Assembly (NCBI GenBank): GCA_022495005.1
Contig: JAGYXB010002044.1
Coordinates: 682,001 to 746,000 of the forward strand
Origin: Rhyacophila brunnea
Lineage: Eukaryota; Arthropoda; Insecta; Trichoptera; Rhyacophilidae
Direction of reading: 5' to 3'
DNA length: 64,000 bases
The notes under the pieces are model-generated. The model saw nothing but the letters and a program-made list of their open reading frames with translations. It ran no database searches and was not told the DNA's origin. Every line of letters begins with the position of its first letter. The first letter of the stretch is position 1. The position numbers were made by a program, and so were the translations under genes. Below, piece by piece: positions 34,169-44,441 of this stretch.

Positions 34169-34262
34169 GAAATAGTAATACAGTGGTAAAAGCGAAACGA
34201 TTACACAAACACTCAGGGTTTGAGAAAACCACATAAATATATTTTAAGATTACCAGTAATAT

Positions 34263-35030
34263 TTTACATAAGTTTAGGGACTTGTAGGTCAGAATTACGA
34301 GTATTACAGAGTGATTTTGAGTCTCTTCCACGATGAACAACAAAATAAAAACCATCAGTTCCAACTATCAAAGCAGGTACCTTATACATTGTATCAATTC
34401 CCTAATCAATTATTGTTAGTATAGTGACAGCGATGACACATAATAATATTAGTTATTCTGTAATATATTATTATTCTCTTATGGGTAGGTACCTAGGCAG
34501 TTTTGATATTGGTTGCAGAGATTTATTTTATACTTATGTAATTTTCGTAATATATAATTATATATATTGTATAATTTTCAAGATTTTGATATTGACTGGT
34601 CTGAACTGTTTCGAGGCCCCTTTCAAATCTTCTGACTAATTGAATGCGGAATATGCGTCAATTGAAATCGTGTAGATATTGTTATTTTTAATGCATACCT
34701 AAACCATAAAGGAACAATAAAATACGTCTGGGAGATAAGTCTATTTTTTTTGGAAATGGGTTTAATACTATTCCAAATAATTATGTAAGTAGGTAAGTAC
34801 TGATAATTGTATTTTTATTCGTGAATGGGAAGGATTTGGCTCCTTTTTCCTTTCGAGACATTATTGTATTACATCGAAAAAAATAATTTTTAAATTAATG
34901 GGTTTAGCAGCACTATTAATTCTGTGCTATTTTTCATTTTTATGGGAATGGAGGAATTTGAAGCCACCTATGGAATATAGTATATAGTCTATAAATTATA
35001 TTAGTATTAATATAATGTCATGCTCAAGTG
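34263..35030. other. No gene recognised
   Basis: AT-rich DNA upstream of the GC-rich block of gene 2. Confidence 0.4.
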
Positions 35031-35033
35031 TAG

Positions 35034-35247
35034 TAAGTCCATTTATGAGTGCGCGCGCCACTGGCTCGCCGACAAACGAAGCGAAGCGTGCTATCGAGCG
35101 GGGCGGGGCGGGGCGTTACGACGAGCGGGGCGAGGCGGTTGCAGCGCGGAGCAGCACGTGATTTCATACCAGTACACGTTATCACTTCAAGGCGGTAGTG
35201 CGTCGCTCGCGTTTCACACTGTATATTGCTATTTAATTTATTCGAAA
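35034..35247 (+). promoter_or_regulatory. GC-box promoter-proximal block of gene 2
   Basis: Contains three tandem GGGGCG boxes at 35098-35115 (GCGGGGCGGGGCGGGGCG), another GCGGGGCGAGGCGG and a palindromic CACGTG E-box at 35156-35161. It lies directly upstream of the ATG at 35248. GC boxes of this kind bind Sp1/KLF-type factors in animals. The block is distinctly GC-rich against AT-rich flanks. Confidence 0.55.
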
Positions 35248-36860
35248 ATGTCGTCAGAGTCTGAAGATTCTGAAGAATTAATGTCGGTGAAGGATCTTAT
35301 CTTCGCAATTCAAAGTAGACCGGCAATCTGGCAATTGAAGCACCCCCATCATAATAATATTCGTGAGACATCCAAGCTATGGCACGAAGTACAAAAGATG
35401 TACCCAAAATTCTCAGGTATAAATAACTACATAATATTATTATCGTATACTAATTATATTATAATATGTACAGTGCGACTTTCATATCGAGTCGTCTACG
35501 TCACCACGGTCGTTACTGGAACTAAAATCTTCCTTCCGCATTTACTTTCAATGCAACCACATTTTTCACACCAGTAATATACTGTATGTTCGATATCGCG
35601 TGGAGTAGAAGTACCTATTGTGAGGAGGAGAAACAGGAAATAAAGTTTATAATTCTTCTCAATAGTGTCAGAGGTACTGCTATGGTAAGTCAACACGCAA
35701 AGAGCACATGATGTAACAGTGTTAGTGCATGCAGCGCTGTGACGTAGAAAACTTTATATTAGACTCAATTAGAGGATTGATATGTTGCTTGCGACGCATA
35801 GAATGCCTTAACGTCAATATATGACGTCATCATAGTTGTTGCCATTTTTTATTTTGAATTCTCGATTGTTAGTAAACGTCAATATATATGACGTCATCAT
35901 AATTTTGCCATTCCTTAATTTTGATTTCCCGATTCCTAATTATTAAACTATTTTTGAAATGTGTTACAGTGGAAAAAGTGTGCAAATGGCACAATATAAA
36001 TTTATTAATTAATAGTTAATTAAACATTTTAATAGTTGTTTTGTCAGTTGTAAACTGAATCAATTAACACAGTGGTGCACAAGGTTTTTAAAGAGGTGAA
36101 AGGGTGAAAGTGTTGAAAAATAATGATATATGTGATAGATGTCGGGTCAATGTTTGTGTTTGCTATCCTCAGTACAGCACTGAGATTATCATTGTTCAAA
36201 CTTTCAATTTTTTAATGACGGCTTTAACTCTAGTAAAATAATAGTTAATTGTTATTAAATCAAATATATTTTTACTTTTCAGTGACTATGCTCAAAAAGA
36301 AATGGAAGAACATAAAAGATCAATTCCGCAAAGAAATAAAGAAATATCCTCTTCGTCCCGATGAAGAACCAGGTACATATTTTACATCCAACTGGAGAAA
36401 TTTTGAGCATATGGTGTTCTTAGCTAACCAGTTGTCAACCAGAAAGCCACCCGATTTTTACATCAATGGCGATCAGTCAGTTTCCACCACCCCGGAAGTG
36501 AAGAAAACCAAACCAATACCTCAACCAGTTGAAACACAGAAAGAAGATTCGATGTCTGATGCTGCGAGTGCCAACGACGACGTCGAGCCAGCACCGTCAG
36601 AACAGGCCTTATCAGTAAACGCAAAAATGAAGCGAGTTGAGACAAATTTAAAACAAGACTTTTACCAGTTGGAAAGAAAGAAAATAAAACTCTTGGAGCA
36701 AAACCTGCAAGAAAAGTCATATCCTGAATATGAGAATACCGACGATTATCATTTCTTCATGAGTCTGATCCCCCAAATGGCTACAATGCCAATACTGATG
36801 AAGCTACGAATACGAAGCAAGATGCTTAAGGCTATTATTGAAGAAACTGAATCTGGCTGA
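35248..36860 (+). CDS. MADF-BESS protein, gene 2 (two exons)
   Basis: Exons are 35248-35416 and 36283-36860 (248 aa); the donor is TCTCAG|GTATAA and the acceptor TTACTTTTCAG|TG, with a phase-1 intron of 866 bp. The MADF domain spans residues about 14-107 (LIFAIQSRPAIWQLKHPHHN, LWHEVQKMYP, then LKKKWKNIKDQFRKEIKK and WRNFEHMVFL). A Pro/Glu-rich acidic linker with many Ser and Asp follows. A KQDFYQLERKKIKLLEQNLQ helix precedes the BESS motif at about 209-241 (DDYHFFMSLIPQM, LRIRSKMLKAI). The last 65 residues are closely similar to gene 1 (KQDF..., DYHFFMSL.PQMA), so the two are paralogues from a duplication. Predicted role: nuclear DNA-binding transcriptional regulator. The ATG chosen follows the GC block; upstream in-frame sequence lacks MADF features. 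Confidence 0.92.
35810..35943 (+). repeat. 67-bp tandem duplication with CRE palindromes
   Basis: Two direct copies (35810-35876 and 35877-35943) each contain AACGTCAATATATGACGTCATCAT-type sequence, so the palindrome TGACGTCA, the full cAMP-response/ATF site, occurs at 35822-35829 and 35889-35896. The copies have diverged at about one base in five. They lie in the intron of gene 2, about 340 bp before exon 2. Confidence 0.85.
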
Positions 36861-36959
36861 GATACTGGCCATCCGAGAATGGCGAGGTGACAAAGGCAGC
36901 GGTGTAGATGGATGCAGATTTTTATTGTCTTACTGCAAAGTACATAGTCACAATAGTAG

Positions 36960-37290
36960 GAGTACGATAACGGTGTAGAGTGATCAAAGGTTTGGTGATA
37001 TTAATGAACTGATAAATTTGATTCAAGTGAAGTGGTGTGATGGTTAACTATGTCGAGTGAAGAACTCGTGACAATAGTAGTGCGTATCGTGACGGACTCG
37101 ATGAGTTGAGTGAGGATCCCTACACTGTCCTTCCAATTTATACAAAATATGTACTACATAATATATTACAAGGGATATTGTCTCAATTAACCAATCATAA
37201 CAGACCCTACTGATATAATTATGATTGAGGAAATGTTGACGATTACTATCGTTCTATTGATTTGTTTTGACAACAAAACGGTTACGGTCA
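36960..37290 (+). repeat. Repeat family G, copy 1
   Basis: Shares, in inverted order with 63330-63600, ATTAATGAACTGA, TTGATTCAAGTGA, GTCGAGTGAAGAACTCGTGA, AATTTATACAAA and TGTTTTGACAACAAAAC. No open frame. It could be an LTR or a MITE; the terminal structure was not resolved. It begins about 100 bp after the stop codon of gene 2 and probably overlaps its 3' UTR. Confidence 0.6.
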
Positions 37291-37299
37291 GGCTCGCAC

Positions 37300-37784
37300 A
37301 GAAAAATCATTTGGGGGGGGTCCATTTTGAAAAAATCATGCATTTTTTATTAATTTGAGGGAGGGGGCGGGGTTAAAAGAATCTAGCAGTCCCGACTGAT
37401 TTCCACATTTACTCTGCCTACTATTTATATCTTCTCGTCGCTTCTACCGCGGAATATCTCACATTTCTAGATTTCTAGGTCCAAGTCGTGAAAATATAAA
37501 AAGGATGTAAATACATACAGTCAATTCTAATATAATATGATTTCATTGAGTTTTCTAGAGGAAGCATAAACCATTCCTAACAAAGTCGTTTAAAATTAAC
37601 TATGAGGAAGTCCGCGTGACTTCGTCGTTGATGGTCATCATTCGATTTATATCGCATCACTCACGGCCTGTCGCAGGAGTGAGAGAAAGAGATGATATAA
37701 TTCCCCGCTCTTTAAACTGGCCCGTAGTTGACCATAGCGCAGTAGGCTCTTTGGATAGTAGAATAATAGTTTGGCGATGAGTGC
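37300..37784. other. No gene recognised
   Basis: Contains a G-run at 37313-37320 and a purine-rich GGGAGGGGGCGGGG tract near 37360. No coding sequence was recognised. Confidence 0.35.
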
Positions 37785-37795
37785 AATGAGTTCCC

Positions 37796-37995
37796 GCGGG
37801 CGGCTCTCGTGGTGTAGTTGGTAAGGCGCTCGCCTTCCACCCGAGAGTTCCTGGGTTCGATTCCCGGTCATGACAAAAACATTTATGTGTTTTTCTCAAA
37901 GCCTGGGTGTTTGTGATTGTTCAAAAATTACTAACAACCACCTTGTACGAAAAAGCAAGGACATGGTTATTAATAATTCTAAAAAAAAAAAAAAA
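37796..37995 (+). repeat. Intact tRNA-derived SINE with TSD and poly(A)
   Basis: AATGAGTTCCC at 37785-37795 is repeated at 37996-38006. Between them lies a tRNA-like head (A box TGGTGTAGTTGG, B box GGGTTCGATTCCC), a body with CTCAAAGCCTGGGTGTTTG and a poly(A) tail. The body after the shared part differs from the S1 copies at 801, 20775 and 32776, so this is a distinct subfamily using the same head. The exact duplication and clean tail show a young insertion. Confidence 0.93.
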
Positions 37996-38006
37996 AATGA
38001 GTTCCC

Positions 38007-38845
38007 AAAAGAAAACCATCCGGATCCATGGACGATTTCAATATTATCTGCAAGGCGTCTCCGCGTAAAAAAAAATGTCGTTAGCCCAAAAAATCTCCAT
38101 CCGGCATTCCATGACCCATTAAAGCTCAAATGAGTTTTAATTATCATTAAAAAGAAATAAAAAGTTGAATAAAAAATGTTCATATTTAATGTCATCTGTA
38201 TTTTATCGTAAGTACCAATAAAGTAAATTTGTATCAATAAAAAGTTTTTTTATTTTCTTAAGTAGGTAAGTATGTAAATTATCCTCTTTGATTAAAAAAA
38301 AATATATATATTATGGATAAATTATCACTAATATAACCATTTATAGAAATTACAGTCGTTCATTCATAAGCACATTTTTGGTTTTGAATAAAAATAATCA
38401 TTTTTTGGAATCACTGCCAAAAACTCGCCAGTTAGTTAGAAAAACAGATTTATGCTTGGGGTACTGAACTATAAAGCACCCGTTTTGGATAGGGGCAGGT
38501 GCGTTGAAAGCTGAAGAAGAGGTAAGTTATGGAAAATAGAAAACGTGCACATTTGACAGTCATCCTTACGGAGCTCAGCCAGCTTTTTACTAATTTATCT
38601 TACTGCTTTAAATAATCTAGTATTCTTTATTCATAGTAATTCAAATAAGTATTTATATTTTAATATGTACTTACCTATCCTATTAACATTTAATGTATTA
38701 AAAGTTGAACCACACGAAAGGTATCAGATTGTCATTCTCGTCATTTCTTTACAATTAACATTTTACAAATGTACCTACATCTATATTTTTCTGCTATGAT
38801 ATAAAATCTTATTTAATAGCTTCATCCACCCTTACATGTTTAAGG
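38007..38845. other. No gene recognised
   Basis: AT-rich DNA with short poly(A) runs. Confidence 0.4.
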
Positions 38846-38849
38846 TGAT

Positions 38850-39190
38850 ACATCAGTGAAACGGCAAATAATTTTCAACTATAGACGCGACGAAGTTTTG
38901 GACTCGCTGCCATTCGGAGAGAGAACGTCGAGCTGGAAACACGTCAATTTGTTTCGTGATGGCGACGGGCATATTAATTCTTAAATCGTGTAAAGATGAC
39001 TAAAAACGTTACCCATTTACTTTAAAAAGAAAACATGTCAATGAATATATTATTATTGTTACTGATAGAACATTAAATGGACACATGTTGGATTTATATG
39101 ACAAATTATATTTCGTTTGAAATGCGTCATTTGCACCCGCGACCCGCGCATCGCCTAGCCACGGTCTTTTTAAACCGTGCCTCAACTGAG
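38850..39190 (+). repeat. Repeat family C, copy 2
   Basis: Colinear with 4911-5250: CAGTGAAACGGCAAATAA, AATGAATATATTATTATT, ATGACAAATTAT and a final GCCTCAACTGAGG. It lies immediately upstream of the LINE at 39370, but copy 1 has no such LINE, so it is not simply that LINE's 5' UTR. Confidence 0.6.
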
Positions 39191-39369
39191 GTAAGTATAA
39201 CCTTAATATTATTTAAAACGTTATCGGGGTGTTTGTGTAGATTTTATAGGTGCGTAGTAGGCTAAAGTAATCAACATATTTATTTGTATATTTTTTATAT
39301 TTATATATTCAGCGTCCAGACATAATTATGTAAATAAACATACTTTATCGCTAATTACATTTTAGTGGT

Positions 39370-42193
39370 TTATGCTGCCTACCGATGACCATTGCCACCT
39401 ATAACGCGAGAATATTATCCAGCAACGCCAAACTTCTAGAGCTCGAAGAAGAACTCGAAAAAATCCATTGGGATGTTGTCGGGCTCAGCGAGGTAAGACG
39501 ACAAGCAGACGATATCGTCAATCTCCACAGCGGACATGTACTCTGTTATAATGGGACTAAGACCGGACGCACAAGCGGTGTCGGATTTTTAATCCACAGA
39601 CTCTGGAAAGATCGCAGATAGAGTAGCAAGTTTAACACTTCAGCTCAGCAAAAGATACCAGATTCTGCTTTTGCAAGTTTATGCGCCCACTCAAAACTCA
39701 CCTGATGAAAAAGTGGAGGAGCTATATATAATATGAAGAAATCAGTACGTTGAAAAATAAACGGAAATGTCACTTCACTATCATCATGGGAGACTTTAAT
39801 GCACGAATCGGATCTCAACACCAGGATGATGTAGCGGTCGGGCACTTCGGACATGGCACCAGGGATGGCCGAGGAGACATGTTAGTGGAGTTTGCGGAAA
39901 ACCACAATCTCTACATCATGAACTCATTCTTCAAAAAGAAGCCTTCTCGAAAATGGACATGGCGAAGCCCAGCAAAACGAACCAGCGAAATCGACTACAT
40001 CCTCACCGACAAGAAGGATATTTTTCTAGACTGCACAGTCATTAACAAATTTAATACTGGCAGCGACCACCGAATGGTAAGGTGTAAAGTACGATTTAAC
40101 ATCAAACGTGAGAGATCCAAACTGATGCAGAAGCCCAGAGTCCGCAGAGGCTTGAGAAGCAGAGTCGAATTCCAACAAGAGCTGGAGAACAGGCTAGCGG
40201 CTTTCCAAGCTGAAAATGACCCCATCTCCCTACAAAACACCGAGGCAGTAACAAACATCATTATAGAATCTTCGGAAGAGACAGTTGCTGCTGTGGTTGA
40301 ACGAGTAAGCAAACTTTCAAAGGAAACGTTGGATCTTATGAAGCTGCGTAGGAGTACGAAAAGCGAGCAACAAGTTACAAATGATCTCGAATACTACACG
40401 CTGTGCAAAACTCTACGTAAAAACATACGAGAAGATCTTCGTAAGTTCAATATGAACCTTGTAGAATCAATTGTTGCGTCAGGAAGGAGCTTACATAAGA
40501 ACAAGCAGCATCTGTCAATAGGGAGACGGCAGTTCACGACACTAAAAGCGCAAGATGGAAGTATCGTGCGTAACTGGGATCATCTACTGGACACTGTTGT
40601 AGAGTTTTACAGCGCTCTATACAAAGATGACACTGACATCAACTCAGATCTTCCGGTGAACGGAGAATATGGAGATCCTCTTCCCGAGGTTACTACCACA
40701 GAGGTGGAATATGCTATAATGTGCATGAAGAGTGGGAAAGCCCCGGGAGAAGATGGGCTGACTATCGATGTTCTCAAACGGGCCGGGAGGACGGTGAGCG
40801 ATGTGCTCGCACGTCTGTTCACGTCTTGTCTGCACGAAGAGAACATCCCAGAGTCATGGAAAAATGCCTCCATTATTATTCTCCATAAGAAAGGAGACAC
40901 TGAAGATCTGAAAAACTATCGACCAATTAGTCTACTGCCAATTCTGTATAAGGTTTTCACGAAAATACTCTCAAACCGTCTCGAAACAGTTCTAGACGAG
41001 AAGCAACCAAGAGAGCAAGCCTGATTCAGAAGAGGCTACAGTACTATGGATCATATACAGGTCGTCAGGGAAATCATAGAGCGCTACCAGGAATACAAAC
41101 TGCCATTATATCTTGGTTTTATAGACTATGAAAATGCGTTTGATTCCATCAAAAAATTCTCAATTATAGACGCCCTTAGCAACCAAGGAATTTCCAGACG
41201 CTAGATAAACATATTGAACAGTATATACAGTGATGCCACAGCATGCGTGAAACTCCACAAACGGTCGTGTAAATTCCCCATTAACAAAGGTGTCCGGCAA
41301 GGTGATACCATTTCACCTAAACTATTCACCGCTACTCTTGAGGACTTATTTAGGAAACTTGATTGGGAGGAAAAAGGTGTTCCAATTAATGAGAGCACCT
41401 CAGTCACCTGCGCTTTGCAGATGATATTGTTATACTCTCACAAGACCCGAAAGACCTCCAAGGTAGAATGCAAGACCTCGCGGTTGTCAGTCAAACGGTC
41501 GGTCTAAAGATAAATGTCTCAAAGACAAAAGTGATGAGGAACTGTTTTTCGGACCCTGAGATTATCTGTATTTCTGGCACCCAACTCGAGCAAGTCAGCA
41601 GCTACGTCTATCTCGGACAGCAGGTGTCCATAGACGGAAGCATGCACGATGAAATTGCTCGAAGAACAAAGCTGGGATGGAGTGCTTTCGGACGTCTGAA
41701 TATTATCTTCAAGAGTGACCTACCATTATGTCTTAAGCGTAGGGTGTTCAACCAATGTGTGCTACCCGTGCTCACGTATGGCTGCGAGACATGGACCCTA
41801 AATACGAGAGATGTCCAAAGGCTAAGAGCCACACAGCGAGGCATGGAGAGGTGCATGTTGGGCATCACGCGAAAGGACCGTAAGAGGAACGAATGGGTTA
41901 GGAAGCAGACAAGAGTACGCGATGTAATAGACGTTGCCAAACAGCTGAAATGGAGATGGGCGGGGCACATTGCTCGCCGAAAGGACGGCCGCTGGACAAA
42001 TGCCGTCATCCAACGGTACCCAAGGGGTACGAAACGGCCACAGGGTCGCCTTAAAAGCCGCTGGATTGACAAACTGGTAAAGTTCGGCGGAAATACGTGG
42101 CAGCGAACGACACAGGACCGAGAGAGTTGGAGAAAGCTTGGGGAGGCCTTCATCCAGCAGTGGATTGACCCCGGCTGATGATGATGATGATAC
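39370..42193 (+). mobile_element. RTE-like LINE, nearly full length, inactivated
   Basis: A 2.8-kb element with one polyprotein (endonuclease then reverse transcriptase) and a 3' end CCGGCTGATGATGATGATGA, the short simple-sequence tail typical of RTE-type LINEs in Lepidoptera. The 5' boundary is uncertain; coding similarity starts at 39385. No target duplication could be pinned. Relatives are the 3' fragments at 10044-10435 and 52026-52445. Confidence 0.88.
39385..42178 (+). pseudogene. RTE-type endonuclease-reverse transcriptase, broken
   Basis: The N-terminal APE-type endonuclease reads TIATYNARILSS, WDVVGLSEVRR, then after frameshifts near 39600 and 39735 IIMGDFNARIG, IDYILTD and GSDHRMV (catalytic Asp-His). 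The reverse transcriptase follows with KAPGEDGLTIDVLK, KGDTEDLKNYRPISLLP, a TGA stop at 41022, LGFIDYENAFDSI, a TAG at 41203, NKGVRQGDTISPKLF, a frameshift near 41405 restoring FADDIVILS (catalytic DD), VNSKTK-like VSKTKVM, YGCETWTL, RWAGHIARRKDGRWT and RWIDKLVKF, ending at 42178. At least two stops and three frameshifts make it non-functional. Such enzymes nick target DNA and copy element RNA in the nucleus. Confidence 0.92.
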
Positions 42194-42478
42194 ATTCTTT
42201 TATTTAAATGATTTTTTTGATATTGATGATTTGTTTTTTAGAATAAAAAATATATTAATACATAATAAATGTAATAAGTATACGAGTATCTTCCTTTTTG
42301 ACACAACAGAAGCTAAATATTTAATTAGTCATCAAGTCACAAATCCGCTCTAGAAAAATTTTCTACTCACCTACTTTAGAAAAGTAAGTGAAAATCATTT
42401 TACGTACTACTTCGAAATACCTAATACATTATTTTATTGTCTCATCATATTTACCAATACATACATGTAATTAATATC
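42194..42478. other. No feature recognised
   Basis: AT-rich DNA between the LINE and a MITE. Confidence 0.4.
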
Positions 42479-42479
42479 G

Positions 42480-42731
42480 TCTCTGTTCTAGCAGAACACA
42501 CTAACTGAAGAATACTAGTTTTGAGTAATTTGACTTTGAAGTTGTTAAAATGTTTGAAATGGTCTATCATGTGAGTTTATTAAGTACTTGTGAAAAGGAT
42601 GACTTTACAATAAAGACTGTTTATTTATTATGAAGGTTTCCAGACGGTAAAGTTTTAAATAAGGAACATTTTGGTATAACTAACTCAATATGTCATTTTT
42701 TCGAATTAGTGTCTTCTGCCAGAACAGTGAC
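42480..42731. mobile_element. MITE family F, copy 2 (inverted)
   Basis: The inverse of 27150-27401 with the same CTGTTCTGGCAGAA-type ends (here CTGTTCTAGCAGAAC and CTGCCAGAACAG). The similarity is high along the whole 250 bp, suggesting a fairly recent spread. Confidence 0.82.
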
Positions 42732-44335
42732 GATATATAAAAATAGTTTAAAAAGGTATTACTTACGTCGGGGTCTGCAACATTTCCAGGGCGGGTTTTG
42801 CGTGTCGACCACTCAAATGTTAAATAATCGCTTGCGTCTTCAATACCGGTATTTTAAAGTTAGCCCTGAACAATTGCGTGGTAAGGTTTCTTTGCGACCG
42901 ATATTAATATATTCTATGGTACGAGAAGTAAGTATATTATTATTACTCAAAGTTTTTTCTTTTCTCATACTTAACATTTTTTCTTGTATGTCGTATCGTT
43001 AAATAACGCAAACCACAGATGCGTGATCTAGTCTAATCTTTGCAGATGTGATTCAACCGGTTCTTGGACATTCTGTCCATAGTCGAATGAACTTTTCCAA
43101 GAAAGATTTTCGCATCGATACTAATCATTAGTGCGAGCCACACTGTCGATCACGCAAGAATCGCGCTAATATCGCGCCGTCTCTTTCACTCTTGCGGTTT
43201 CTACAAGCGTGACGTGATAGCGAACGATAACCGGCGTTCCTCGACAATTATAATAATAATATGTAAGTATTAAATTCTAAATTATTTTAAACAGGACCAA
43301 ACGAAATAAAAAAAAATTTGCCTTAAAAGAGAGTACTACCTAACCGCGGTGTCCTAGGACCTAGACGTCCTGGCTATAGATAATTTGAAATTCAGCGAAT
43401 GCATTTGCGGAATCGAACACGCTTTATTAACTTAGGCTGTATATACCGTATATTCTATATTAATTGCCAGACTGCGTGCATGTATCAGAAAATTTCAGCG
43501 AGCTCTGAATTTTCATGTGCTGTAGAAAAATATAGTGGCAAACCCGATGGAAAAATTCAAAGTTCAACAGCTTTAGTCCTCAATTAAATAGGTAATATTA
43601 AAATATATACTAATTTATAACATAATCAATTCTCATTTGTTAGTTGACACTAGCCATACATGACTGTCTAATTATACTACTTAGGTACTTAATTAAAATT
43701 TATTGAATTTATGTAAATATGTAACATTAAAAATTATAAGTTTAATATCATGTTCACAGCATGGCGTGAATATGACAAGACATTCAGGGATACAATATAC
43801 AAATTAATCAATGTACTTAAATATAAATCTGGAATAAAATAAAGTATTTATTTGTAACAGAATGATTATCACCAAGTATGTACCTACCTATTCATTTTAG
43901 TTGATTTTGATTTACATTTTTTTTAATCGGGTGGATTTTTGCATATAATTTAATCACAAAAGTAAGTTTACGTTATTGTCATCATTCATACTTATATAAG
44001 TGCTTCACCTGTGTCGTAGTTACAATTTTGGATCTCACCTGAGAGGCAAAATCATGGATTATTTATAATCCATTCGTACAAGATGAATCAGCCAGGTTTT
44101 TTGACGTAGATTTGACAAACGTTTTTGTCCTGCCCGCATTTATTTATAATATTAATAATGAAATATGACAAAAATGTTATTCTTTTAACTTTCTCTTCTC
44201 CAATTGTTCGGATTGTCTTCAAGAATCTGAACATTGAAATGGGATGAAAGAAATACGGGACTGGAAAGTAAAATATAGTGACAGTTCCATTATGTAAAAT
44301 GTGTCAATCTGTAATGTAGAGACCAAACGTTTTCG
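42732..44335. other. No gene recognised; CpG-rich patch near 43130-43240
   Basis: The patch around ATCGCGCTAATATCGCGCCG has promoter-like composition but no exon follows. The rest is AT-rich. The frames at 42709-43002 and 43399-43587 have no domain. Confidence 0.35.
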
Positions 44336-44441
44336 ATCCGCGATAGCGTGACGCGTTCGGATCACGCGTGCGCATCGCGCAATAGCTGCTCACCGCCCCC
44401 CTCAGTCAGCCGCTGCGTGTCGCGCAGAGCACTACGCCGTG
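44336..44441 (+). promoter_or_regulatory. GC-rich promoter-proximal block of gene 3
   Basis: CpG-rich sequence (GATAGCGTGACGCGTTCGG, then CGCGTGCGCATCGCGC) leads up to the ATG at 44442. It parallels the blocks before genes 1 and 2. A CTCAGTCAG near 44401 resembles an insect initiator, but the transcription start is not proven. Confidence 0.5.

Larger units (their letters stand above)
32776..34262 (-). repeat. SINE family S1 interrupted by a LINE
   Basis: The S1 body, inverted, starts at 32776 (ACAACAATAGGCCACGAGG, ATAGTGTAGTGAAATAG), is broken at 32830 by the LINE, and resumes at 34169 (CAAACACTCAGGGTTTGAG, AAACCACATAAATATATTTT). GAAATAGTAATA is present on both sides of the LINE, so the SINE was there first. 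Confidence 0.9.

Noticed and set aside
37801..37873. tRNA-Gly-like gene (TCC at the anticodon position, good B box)
   Set aside because: The 3' acceptor strand after the T arm does not pair with the 5' start. The sequence continues into a SINE body with poly(A), and the whole unit is flanked by an 11-bp target duplication, so it is a SINE head.
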